A DNA stretch of 64,000 nt from Pyrocephalus nanus (Eukaryota > Chordata > Aves > Passeriformes > Tyrannidae), in assembly GCA_038380795.1 (NCBI GenBank), contig CM076260.1, forward strand, positions 35,436,634 through 35,500,633. Reading direction: 5' to 3'. Made by a program: the position numbers and the translations under genes. Position 1 is the first letter of the stretch. Every line of letters begins with the position of its first letter. Under the pieces are notes generated by a model. The model ran no database searches, had not been told where the DNA came from, and saw nothing but the letters and a program-made list of their open reading frames with translations. Of the stretch, positions 11,826-24,035 are shown piece after piece.

Positions 11826-14800
11826 AAAGCCAAGAGAATCCACAAAGATATGCTGCATTATAAGACTGCAGTCTTTCCTTGAACTTCTCACCACCAACTC
11901 CTTGCTGGAGAGCTGTTTCCACAGAATCTCTACCCACAGCTGCTAGTGGCAAAAATGCTTTTCCTGCTCCAATTTTTCTTGATGGGAGATCCAAATTTAT
12001 TCCCCAGTTTGCCACATTTCACAGGGTATTGTACAGTGCCAATCTCTTCCAGTGCTTCTTTGTTGGACTGCTACTCTCAGCTGAGGTGGCTGCAGAAAAT
12101 CACACCAGCATTTTAATGAGGAATTCAGAGAAGTTAAAAGACCTTTCCATTGGTGTTTAAATCTCACACAAACACCAGGCTGCAGCTGTAGCCTTTGCTG
12201 CTTATGGATAAATGTATTATTTTAGAACATGGCCAAGATCTCCTTGTAGGAGGTCCGGCAGGAGTGGAGCCAACAAGTGATTATGAAAGGCAGCCTAAAG
12301 AACATTTGACACTGTTTTCTGCCTACGCTTAACAAGCACCTCGTAGCTTGGGCTGCAGTTTGCACGATTTTGGCTTTTAGAAAATATGAAACACCTTAGT
12401 AGATGGCTTTTACATCTAGGAGATTCCATCTGAGGCACTGAACCCACCCAGTTTTATTACTTTCAAAAGGTTGGGAAAAGCTTCAAAGTCACATCTGAAG
12501 AATTCATGAACTTATTCTAAAAAAATACCTGGAACTTTGGCATCCACGCACTTTTTTAAAAAATAAACATTAAAAAAAATCTACTCTTCAAATAAATCTC
12601 ACTAGACTTATTAAGTTAAAATCAATTAATTTAATTCGTTACTATGTTTTTAATTTCCTTTGAATAAACGAGCTTTTATTTACTACCTTTTGAGATACTA
12701 CTCACTTTGTCACAAGCAGCTCTAGTCTGCCTTGTGATCCAGTCACAGGGATGGGAGAACCAGCTGGCAACTGAGAACATCTGAGTAATATAAAAGGAAA
12801 GAGCAGAAGCTGCGGACTGGGCAGAGCTACAAAGGTGAAGAGAAGGGCATCTTACATTTCGGGAGAGAAGCTGGGACCACTGTTGGGAACAAAATTCTTT
12901 CTGAGGACTGCAGATGGAACGCTTCCCTCTCCACGTCTTTTCTTATTATTTTAGTAAGACATCCAGGGCTTGACCCACAAAGGGACTCAGGTAAATGATA
13001 AGCCACTCGGTGACTCTCTTACACACTGCACAGCCATTAGTCCCAAATCCAAAACACTGACCAGCTGCTGGTGCTCTCTACACTCTGCACAGGGTTATCA
13101 TGCAGGTGAAGGTTAGATTGATAACTGGGACTATACTGGGAAGCCAAGATCAAATACTACAGAGAAGTGTCTTATATTTTATCCGTTTGGGATTTTAATT
13201 TTGGTTAAAAGAATTAATTAGAGCTCAGCTCTGGTCTCCCCCAAGTAACACTCATTTGGATAGAAAGTCACCCGTCAAGGTCTGTGAAATTTGCATTTAT
13301 TTCTACAGAGCAGTCCAGCTTCAAAAGGAAGATTGGAAACTGCCTCTTATTACCCTGAGTTGGTGACCCTTCTCCTTCAGTACTTTTTGGAGGGAAGAAA
13401 TTACCTACGTTTTCCTTTGCCTAGCAGAGAATAACAGTACATTTGTAAAGCTGTGCTGACTTCTGGGTTTTTTCAGTCCTGACCACAATAGTACTGTTTT
13501 GTGCTGGATGTGTCTTGGACACAACTTCCTGGGTTGGCTGACTCCAATGCATCCATCAGAGGAGCACCACCAGTCTGAGGATCCCCGAGTGATGCAGGTG
13601 ATGTACCCTGATAAAAAAGGTAGGAAGAATGGAGAAACCAAGAGTGTCACTTGCAAATTTTGACCACTGCACTATATGAACTATGCTGATGAGCTGTCTT
13701 ATTAACCCCATTTTGCATATGTTGTAGTTGTCTGCCAAGGTGTTTTCTACAGCATTGCCTGCTCCTTACAACTTTAGCACAGAGGAACTACAGGTGGCAG
13801 TGCATCAGAGGAATAGGAAGGAACTAAAAGCCTTTTACAACATTCTGCCTTGGCATCTCAGAAAAACAGGTGTTCATCCACTGGAGATCAATAGAAGTGT
13901 GGGGGCAAGGGGCTAAAGAGAAGGTAGCACAAAGTGGGAAGAAGGGGGGAAAGGGCACAAACAAAAGGGTCATGATAAATTTCCGCACAAGCTTGAAGTC
14001 ATAAATGAGAAAAGGAGAAATTAGAAGCTTTTGACACCATTAAGGAAGAAGGAGTCTGGACAAGCAATCTAACATATGAGAGGCAAGGCTGGACTTGTGC
14101 AGGCCTTCAGCATTTAATTAGGAATGGAGCAGACTGACTCTATCTGAGAAGGAGCTCAGAGGCTAAAAAAGTGAATGGAGAACAACATATACCACAGAGT
14201 CCTGCAGTGTTACTAACCCTTCTTTCAGAGATTTGAGCCTGGCAGCATGCACCTAGAGATTCAAACACTTCAAAGACATGTACAAGAGAGCAAGACCTCT
14301 GGAAGGCCAGTTACTAAGCAGAACTCCACGCTGAGAAAAGTCAGCAAGGCGGATGATGATGTGAGGAAAGAGCTCAACCTCACCCACACATAAAGAAAAC
14401 AGTGACATCACACTTTGTTGGTCCAGCCAGCTCTGCAGTGTTCCAGCAATTCTTATCCTCTTGTATCTGGCATCAGAAAACATGTGTAGTTCAAGAAATT
14501 AAGGTAGAGAACAATCTCAGCTGGCACTGCTGTGTTTCTAAAAATATGCATTGCTAAACTAAGAGTGCAGCTTCTCAACAGTGTCACTATGCCACTCTAC
14601 CTGCAAAATGAATCACTGTAAAACTACTTGCAAGGACCAGGTAGTGATTCCCACTATCATACTGCAAAGTCTGCAGTTTTCTGGCCTAGCTTAGTTATCC
14701 AGGTTAGCCCAAGAAAAGGTCAGTGCTAGACTGTTTTAAGTCATCATTCTAGAATTTAAATATAAGATTCAGCAACTTGTGATCAAGTTGTTTGAGCTTT

Positions 14801-16054
14801 CACCCTTCTGCTCTGCTACCCTTGGATGTGTTACTAAACAGATTACAGCTGGAAATAAACCAAAACAACTGCTAGGCTGTGGTAGTGAAATAAAAAGCAA
14901 CTGAGCATGTCTTCCAAAATAAGGTAAATAATTTAAGGAGCAAGTTAGGTCAAGTATGCCTGATGATTTTCAGCTGGAGTGCTAATGTTATTATTTATTA
15001 CACAGTTCACAATTAGTTGCCAACTTACCTAGTCCTCTCTTCTTTATTTACTTTTTCCATTTGATGTGGGATATCAGGATAGGTAGTGTATAAAATTTGG
15101 AGAGCGGGATCAAAGTGTTGTTTTCTTAAAATGTTCCTTTTTCTGCGTGCCTAAAGGAGGGCTGTAATGGAAGTTATGGTTAAAATATTTTCTAGAGGAA
15201 AAGGTCAGGCCAAACAAGAAAGAAGGATGATCTCATATTTCTGACAATTCAGATACAAACAAATCTTTGCACCAGTAAGTTATGTCATCTTTTAAATTCA
15301 CATTAGCAGAACGCCTGTGTACATTTTGCACTGTTATGACATAGCTGTACAGAGCAGGGCTAAATATTCCACATGAAATAGCTATCTGTATGGGGTTCCT
15401 TGTATCTATTATTATCTTTAAATAAATCAACTGAGAATTAAAGCCAGCATACTTCTATGTTCTGTCTTCAGAGACTTAAGCTGTGCCACATTAAACAACA
15501 TAGTAAGAATAAATTTGTATTTGGCCAGAAAAACAGTGCAAGTCATACCTTAGTATCTTACTCGCTGACATGCTGTCCATCCTGACCTTGGCTGTAGCTT
15601 CATATTTTACACACCATTACTGTCATAGTAACAGACAGAGCCAACAGTAATTTGCTCTTACAATTTACAATACATTGTCTCCCAACCACACTGAGGACTC
15701 TTTAACCACCAGCAGATGTGTTTCTTGCATTAGCTATATTTGAAAAAAGCAGAATCTATTCAGCCCTAAAGTCCCCATGGCTGCTTAGCTGTGTCTTGAG
15801 CTTAGTGCATAGCTAATTTGGTGTTCATACCACAGTAACTATTTACAACACAATTGAGGAGGTTCAGAAGTTTTAGACCAAAACCTGCTGACTAAATTCC
15901 ATGTGTTTCTTCCCTTTCCGGCATCTGAGTTTTAGGAGTCCACTCTCAGAGAAATTAATGGCAGCTAATACTATAGATGCTTGTGATGTTCAGTCCTTTA
16001 AGTTGTTTCTGTGTGAATAATGTCCAAAATTTCTTCCACCACAACATTGTAAAC

Positions 16055-16088
16055 ATTAAATGTCACTGTTAAATGTCACTGTTAAATG
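16055..16088. repeat. 13-bp tandem repeat, about 2.6 copies
   Basis: The unit TTAAATGTCACTG repeats in direct tandem and ends in a partial copy (TTAAATGC). It is a short local duplication in otherwise unique sequence. Confidence 0.7.
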
Positions 16089-19000
16089 CACAATATTCAT
16101 GCTTCATAGTTGAGACTCAAAATATTGTATAAAAATCTATATATTCATGTTAATATTCATTTTAAAACGCTAATGTAAGGGAAAAAAAAAAAACATCACT
16201 GTTGGCCCAAATGAAAGATAGAAGCGCTGTGGTGTTCATTAACATGTAGATATAGACCCACTTCTGGAGGCAAAGACACTAAAGAAAGAGGAAGGTGGCC
16301 CAAAAAAAAGAGGCAATTCCCATTTCTAGGTTTAGCTTCCTGATATAAGAATACAAATATATCCAGCACAGTGTAATAAAGATTATAGCTATATTTACAT
16401 TTTTTCTGGGTATAAAGTCGTTCTGATCTGGTGAAAACACTTGGCTAGGATAAAAAAAAAAAACAAATAAACAAACTTTAACCAGTAGTCCACGAATTCA
16501 AATTCATTTAGGCAGAAAAGTTGTGTGGCTTCAAGGATCAGTAGGTTGAGAGCTACAACTACTATTTTTAACAGCTGAAGTAGACAAAGAATTGCCTTCC
16601 AGAAGATTCCCCAAACAGCTTTTGCTTCCCGTTAAAAGAATGTGAAAGGAAAAGAAGCAGCTTAGAAAGCCGCAATATGTTTTACCTTTTTTATGCTAAT
16701 TTTTGCTTCTTTAATTTTCAGAATAAGAACCAGAAAACAAGGAACAAAGCAACTCTGAAATGGATAGAATTGACTTATGCAGTCTGTATTTTCCTCTGCC
16801 TACTTACCCTGTCTTCTATCAGAATTTCCTTGCACATTTTACCCAGTGTACAGAGTTGTCTTTTTAATACCTTCATCCCATCATTTATTTCCCTTCCTAG
16901 TATCCATATTATCCATCTTTGACATTTGGTTATTAAACCTACCATGGTAGCACAATGTAGAGCATGGTGTTTATAAAGCTTGTTGCCTATTTTGATGGTG
17001 TGGCTTCACAGCCCAAAGGTTTTGCTCTTAAGCCTGACATATCCAGTCTGCAAGAGATTCAAACAGCTGTAGAGGTGCTCTTATGCTTGCTAGAAAATGA
17101 GAAATTTAGGTTCAGAATTTCCCCTTCTTCTTCTCACTGCCTCCACAGGAGATAGTATTTCTCTAAGCTGATTCCCAGCTGCTTTATTGGCCCCTTGAGT
17201 CCATTGCCAGATAATACATAACCCCAAACAGCCTTAAGTTTGCTGGAAGTTCCTCCAAAGGTCTGGATGCAGGATCACTGCAACTCAGAAAAAGACAGCT
17301 TTACACTTCCTCCCCTGGGCGTCCCTTTTGCTCCTTGGACATAATAGAGCATCCGGACTTCATATTTCACTTCTTTCTCTCTGCTTCCCTTTCTGGAGTG
17401 CTGATGTATATCAGGCCTCCTGCCTATTAACAAAATCTAGGTGAATTTTGCCATTAAGTTAGATATTGGTCTAATTACTGCAGACTGGTTGTTTAATCCT
17501 TCTGCTGCTTCCCTTTGAAGGATCACAATGCCTAAACTGTCAAGCACTGGCAATGTTTCATGGGACCTTTTTTTCTTATATAATAATATCCATCTTAGCT
17601 GTGATGATTATGAAATGAAGGACCTTATTCCTTTCCCTAAGCTGGTTTTGCTTAGTTCCAACGTGTCTCCAAATTTTCTGAACTTCAGGGTAGTAATTGT
17701 CATCAAAATAGATAATTTTGTTCTTATACAGCTCTTCATTGTTCTTCCCAGCTGCCTGTAAAAAATTACTGCTGAGTTTGATAATTCTGGAAACAGAAAA
17801 CAACATATCTTAGTTGGATCTGGGGGTTTTGTGCTTCTGCCCTAAAAGATCTTTATATAATACCATCAGAATGCAAGGATTGTGTAAGTGACATGGACAA
17901 CATTCCCACATTTTAGTTATTTTCTGTGTTTTTAGGAATGCCATAAATCCTGTCATTGCTTCTCCTTTGAGCGTTCTCTAAATCACCACATTTTACTCTT
18001 TGGAGCCTGTTATGTTTTACCAGGAAAAATGAGATGTGTGTTCCCTGCACAAGGTTAATCGATAAAAGCTTTACAGTCTCTTCTCATCTGGCCAGCCTCA
18101 CTTTAATTTCAGTAACAGTGCTAGTCAACTCACTCAGAGAGGCAGTTTAATCTTTTTAAAGCCTTCCTACTTCATTTCCCCGTTCTGTTACTCTTTGTTG
18201 CGAACCCTTTTGAATGCATTATCCAAGTTTCTGATAGCCAGTGGTTTTCACAAAATCCAAGCTCTTCAAGTCGCATTACCTGGTGAAAATCTCAGTTTTC
18301 AAGAGTATCTGTTAATGCTCAAGGATGTGGAAGAATACTTAAAAAATATGTTGCAATTTACAGTAAAGACTAAATAAACAGGATACAAATATCTTCAAAT
18401 GTGTACTATTCCTAAAAATGCTCCTTTTCTTCTTAATCTTGTGATTTCTCAGGCCTAATTCATGATTTTGGAATGCCTGAGACTGGCAATGCTATTTGTT
18501 ACCAAAAGTACAACAAATTTTCTTTTTGGCCAGCTGAGTACTTCAGGACTGTTCTGGTCAAGAGTCACCCTTCATCTCACTGCTTGAGCCACTGTCCTCT
18601 GCAGTGTTTAATACTAATTCTTTTCATCTTCCTTTCTGATGTAAGAGGCTCTCATCCACTTTTCCCAGTCCTTTTTCATCTAATTTTTCAGCACCAAAGT
18701 GTTGAAACGAATAAAGCGAGGAAGGCAACATTTATTTTAAAAACATATTTTGCACTATCAGTCATATTTACACATACATCCCTCCAGCATATATACAGAA
18801 ACACATCAGAAAACTGAGTGATCAGACACAATGAATGATCAGAGAATTGAATGAATGCTCAGCAATCAATGCTCAAGGACAGGATTTGTTTCTGCCAGAC
18901 TCTTTGATGCTTGTGCCAAATACCTCGCCACAGCCTGAGATGGGATGAAGCTGAACATTTCAAAGAATATTGAGGAAAACTGCCAACATTACCCTTAAAA

Positions 19001-20825
19001 TTAAAGCAATGCATGAAATATTATCTTTAATTTTGTGATTCTGATAAAAGCAAGCCATTTATGCAGGAGAAGCTTAATGACTGAAATGGCTTTTTTAAAT
19101 TGGCAATTTCACTGTATTTTATTTTTTTCAGACCTATCTGTCACATTGTAGGGATCAGGAACTGAAATGATACACAGAACTTCAGCAAGGTACCAGGGTT
19201 ATTTAAAATTTGTGATATTAGTGTACTAAAAATATCTACTCTTTTTTCAGTCCTGTCTCTGTAATATCTGAGAACCTGAGATTTTATAGTTATAGCATTC
19301 TAGTTCTTAATTAAGGAAATTAAGAATAAGATTAAATTATGGATATTAAAACCAAGGAAACAATAACAATGAAAATTATTTAAACATAATTCAAAGTGAA
19401 TCTTTTTTCTATTATGGCCTAGAGATTACTGCTTAGACAGCAAATTTAGGTGTATTATAGGTTTTCCAAATAAAAATTACCCTAGATAGACCTGAAGGAA
19501 AAGTTGGGATATGGATTGTTAAAAACTGAAAATACTGCAAACCAGAAAGCATGAAAAGGTCTCTTGGGCTAGCCTGTGAAAAATATTTTTAAATACAGCC
19601 TGAGGAGAACTGGGAATCGTTGCAGACATTTACAAAGTAGGCCAGGATGGTTTATCCTCAGAGGTGGGTCTACAGTTCTGGATAACACAAAGAAAGGTTC
19701 AAATACATGTGGCATTTTCCACTGCAAAGAGCAGCAGACATCAAACACAGCCAGTAAGAGCCACAGTCAAAAAAGGCAGAAAGACATGGCAGCAGCCTTC
19801 AAACTCATGCAGCTCCTCAACCAGGAGTATTGCAGATAAGGCACATACACATCACCTCAAGGGAAGAGGGGATACACACTTAATGGTCAGATCCACTGAA
19901 GATTACAAAACAGACAAGCTCTGATTTCAGTAAGCAGAATAGTTGGGGCTGGGAGAGTACAGTGTTGGAGCAGTATCAACATTTCCTTGTCCTGTTCTCG
20001 CTCAATCCTAGTATTTGCCACTGTTGGAGCCAGGACAATGGTAAAGAGGCCCTTGCTCTGAACCGCTAAGGCCAATCTAATGATTTTATTACTTGAATAC
20101 AGATATTATGCACTTGTATAAACCTGTTAGACTTCTGAGCAATCCACTGAGATAATTTTCTCCAAATGACTTCTAATTGGAATGAAAATCCAACAAATTT
20201 TAGATTCTACAACATTACAAGCCTTAATTTTTATTAAAATATATTATTATTCCAATAGTCACATCCTTAAGAAGAAAGAATTTTTAATTTCCAAATGTTC
20301 CTTTTAGAGAACTTTTTTAAATTAAAAAAGGCCTCAAAGTGAAGGTCTTTCTTTAAATAAATTACAAATTTTAAGGACACTAGAACTATCATGTGTTTTA
20401 AAAATTAACAGCTTGGTATGTTAAATAACAAATACATAATAGAAGAATAGATCTTTTTCTGTTCCCAGTTGTCTAAAAGTAATGTCAAAAATGTTTTTAA
20501 ACAGCTGGATTAAAATACTGCACATTACTTATTATGCTGTTAGCAGCTGCACTGCAAGCTTAGCTTTTCCAAATGATTAGAGCAATATATTACAAAATCA
20601 CGCTTTGTTTACTTTTCTATCTAATATCTTTAATTGGCACTCTGAGTAGAAGTGCTTTAGGTTCCAACTCAAATAAAAGCGGGTCTTGAAGCTGTTGCCA
20701 TAAGCACTTTAATCATGTGCTATATGGAACAAGTTCTAAATATTAAGGAGTATATGAGTTCTACCGACTAAATAAAAGTCTAGCAAAAAATCCAGCAATA
20801 CTTCTTTGCAAACATAAACCAAATC

Positions 20826-20895
20826 TCACTCTCTGTGTGACCTTGAGCATGCTACTTGATCTTTTTGTGTCTTGTCAAGACAATTATTAAAACTT
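20826..20895 (+). repeat. MIR-like ancient SINE relic
   Basis: CTGTGTGACCTTGAGCATG followed by CTACTTGATCTTTTTGTGTC closely parallels the central MIR block that reads 'ctgtgtgaccttgggcaagttacttaacctctctgtgcctc'. The match is by eye. MIR-type elements are shared by amniotes, and only very old scraps remain in bird genomes. Confidence 0.5.
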
Positions 20896-23800
20896 GGACT
20901 TCTCTGACTAACAGATGTTACTGTACATCAGCATAGAGATTATTAGAGTAAATGTCTTACTGAAAACATTCATGACAATAAAAGAATGTGGGACCAAATT
21001 TCTTTCATTCCCCATGATTTGCATCTTCATAACTCTTACTGCACTCACTTTCAAAGCCATTGAAACCATGAGATCACTTGTTTTCCAACAAATTAAGTCT
21101 CAAAACTTGCCAATCATTCTGCTTCAGAGGTCGATAAAATGAAGTCCTTCTCTTCCTTGCATAGATCCTGAAGACCATTAGAATTACATCTATTTGCAAG
21201 AAGTGCTCACAAAGCTAACAAGTTCCAAATGTTTCCTTTTCTTAAAAATGCATCTTTGTTTCAAATCACATGGTTTTAATCTGTGCAAACTGTCCACTTC
21301 TTATTTATGTCAATTGTGTGCTATCCAAGAGATAGCACAATCAATAGAAGTGAAGCAAATACATTTGAATGGCCTGTTGCACAAACTGTCAAGGTAGATG
21401 AAAAACCACTAACTTCTCATGACCAGGTCATGAAACCTGTAGCACCAATGAGTGAAATGCTAATTATGGAGAGTCATTAAAGCTTTTTACTTAAATAGGC
21501 ATAGCCATAATTAAGACTAAATACCTCATGGTAACAGGTTTGAATAGCCTGGAGTTACAATCGCATTTATCTAAACAGTGTAAGTTCACTACATACCATC
21601 TCAAGATAACCATTCAAAGATTAAATGCTTATTCAAAGCTCATCTTAAATTCTAGTTGTAGTGAAGGGAGGGAGGGAAATGCTCCCAGAGTGCGCTCTAG
21701 ATCACCTGCTTAAAATCAGCAAGTTGAAACATGGTAGCACCCATCTCATTGATACAGGCAGTCTAGATTAAACTTCCAGATGAGTTTCCAGGTTGAACAC
21801 ATAAATTCAGGTGACTTGCCAGCCAAATGTAGGACAGTATTTTTATTGGTGTCAGGCAAAGAATGTAAAAATTAACCAAAGCCAACAAGTCTGTTAGCAA
21901 AATACTTTTAGATCTCTGCTTCCTTCAGGTGCATTGGTTGGTATTTCTTGCTTGGAAGAATGAACTTCGCAACATTTTAAAACTGTACATTTTGTTTTGA
22001 GTTTATATTAAAATGAGTATGCTTTATACAATTATGACAGCTTTTAAGAATATTGAGAAAGAATATGCTTCAACATGTGTCCAACAGCTCTACTGGAAAA
22101 AGAATAGTGTGCAAACAGAGACAATGCGCAAAACAGGGTAGGGAAAACGTTATAGTTCAGACTCAGGAGAAGGATTATTCCACAACTGGTGTGACCTCTG
22201 GTAGATTCAGATTGTTACTATCCAGGCTAATGTCAAAGAAACACCCATTAGAGGTTGCAGACTCAAGATGGCCCCATGAAACTTGCTCTCCTGGTAGGCA
22301 ACATTATAGAATCTGGGCATTATTTTATTTTCATAACATTAATAAGCTTTTATCACGGGACAGTTAAAATACAAGTGTTCAAACAGGGGTTGGGTTTGGA
22401 GAGCTTTGAGGGGATTTTTTGGCTTTACTCATGGAATTTTTAATAGAAAAATGTCCAATAAAAATTATTGTTTTCACTTAGGGTAGTACATGTGAATTCA
22501 AGTCTTTCTAAGCATATAACAACCTTTCTAAGGTTGTTAAAAATTTTCAGGTTTGAAAAATGAGTCCAGGTGATATGGGGACAAACCAGAGTCTCTCTCT
22601 GGTGTCTCAACTAATTCCAGAAGGTTATCCAACAACAGCAATGATGTTATATGCTACATGTTTTACATGGCATCTTGACATATCACAGCAATAACCTATT
22701 TCATAAAAAATGGAATCCTAAAATATTTTGGCAAGGAAACAAGAGATCCTCGGGACATGGAAGTGTGTGTGGCTCTAGTGGCATCCATTCTTCCAGCGAA
22801 TTCATGGGGACTGGAACTAGCTACAGAGCTGAGAAGGAAAGATGAAAGGGAAATTAAAAAGAATCTTTGATAAACATTGGTGGAATTACACTTTCAATTT
22901 GAGTCTGGTGTGAACTCTAATGAGGTTTTCCCCAGTCAAGTGGGAAATAGTTTCTTTTCCCCTCCTATTGAAATAGCTTTAGAGATTTTGCCCTTGGCTC
23001 TTCATACAATGTCCTGAGTTTCTCTCTATTCATACCTAATGCTTAGAGACATTAAAAACCTAACAATGCCAAGTGCATGAACGATGCCTTCACAAGACAG
23101 ATTCTGGCACACAACATTGTCAAGACTCTCTGGTCTCTCACCCATTTCAATGCCGTGAATGAAAAACTGACATGTAAAGATGTTAATCTGAGAAGCATTT
23201 TTCCACTTCTAGCTTAAAAGAACCTCACAATCAAACCCTGCTGTATGTCAATATTGCACAGGCAGCTGTCATTACAGCTGGCTCTGTCCAGCTTTTTTAC
23301 TGTGATCAGAGCTTGATATGAAACTTGAAGCCTTTTGGCATACCTCTCACAAAAAGAAAAGAAAAAAAATAAAAAACAAAACAGCCAAAAACCTGACATA
23401 GGTTTCCCAAAAATGCAACTGCAGAGTAATGCTGGCCAGCAGATTTCTAATGAGTCTTATGTGTCATTAATCAGTCTTCTCTGAGGCAAAACAAGTCTTC
23501 ATACTGTATAAGTAATACTGCTGACTAGAGGAAGACTTGTTTTATTGTGGGCTTTTTTTATGATAGTAGGAGTAGAAAACCACATGAACTATTCCTATGG
23601 ATTGCCTTCATCTTGCTGTATGTGGATCTAAACCATCCAATTCTTTCCTGTGTAGAGAAGTCCTAACTTAAATGTAACATTCTTTTCTCTGAGAAGTCAC
23701 TTTCATAAAGTCATGGTAGTTTCCTTCAACAATTATCTCCTGGCTATGTCTAAGCAAGCATCCCAGGTCTGCAGAAGGAGGATATACGACCGCAAGAATC

Positions 23801-23913
23801 ACAGTAACTTGGGGGGCAAGGTGTGTCACATGTGCACTCCCTTCTTCACCCCCCTTTTTGAGTAGAGCCCAGCATACCAGACAGCTTCCATCACTTCTCT
23901 GGGCACCCAGTGT
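20896..23913. other. Intergenic, no gene seen
   Basis: No supported gene. Reading frames are 104 codons or fewer and lack family signatures. No repeat element was recognised apart from short A-rich runs near 23350. Confidence 0.5.
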
Positions 23914-24035
23914 CCCCCATCCCATCCCATCCCATCCCATCCCATCCCATCCCATCCCATCCCATCCCATCCCTTCCCATCCCATCCCATCCCATCCCAT
24001 CCCATCCCATCCCATCCCATCCCATCCCATCCCAT
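23914..24035. repeat. (CCCAT)n minisatellite, about 24 units
   Basis: CCCAT repeats almost perfectly for 122 bases, with one variant unit (CCCTT) near 23971. All frames through it are open because the unit contains no stop on either strand. This creates artificial reading frames of repeating MGWDG on the minus strand and PIPSH on the plus strand. The minus strand carries GGG tracts separated by AT, a pattern able to fold into G-quadruplexes. Such arrays are common in bird genomes and vary in length between individuals. Confidence 0.95.

Larger units (their letters stand above)
7986..20825. other. Long intergenic stretch, no gene seen
   Basis: Frames stay below about 140 codons and none resembles a known family. 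Small simple-sequence patches occur: an A/G-rich run near 9160-9200, a T17 run at 11809-11825, a short tandem repeat near 16055, and A-runs near 16180 and 16450. AT-rich segments such as 12540-12690 might be conserved noncoding elements, but that cannot be judged without alignment. Confidence 0.55.
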
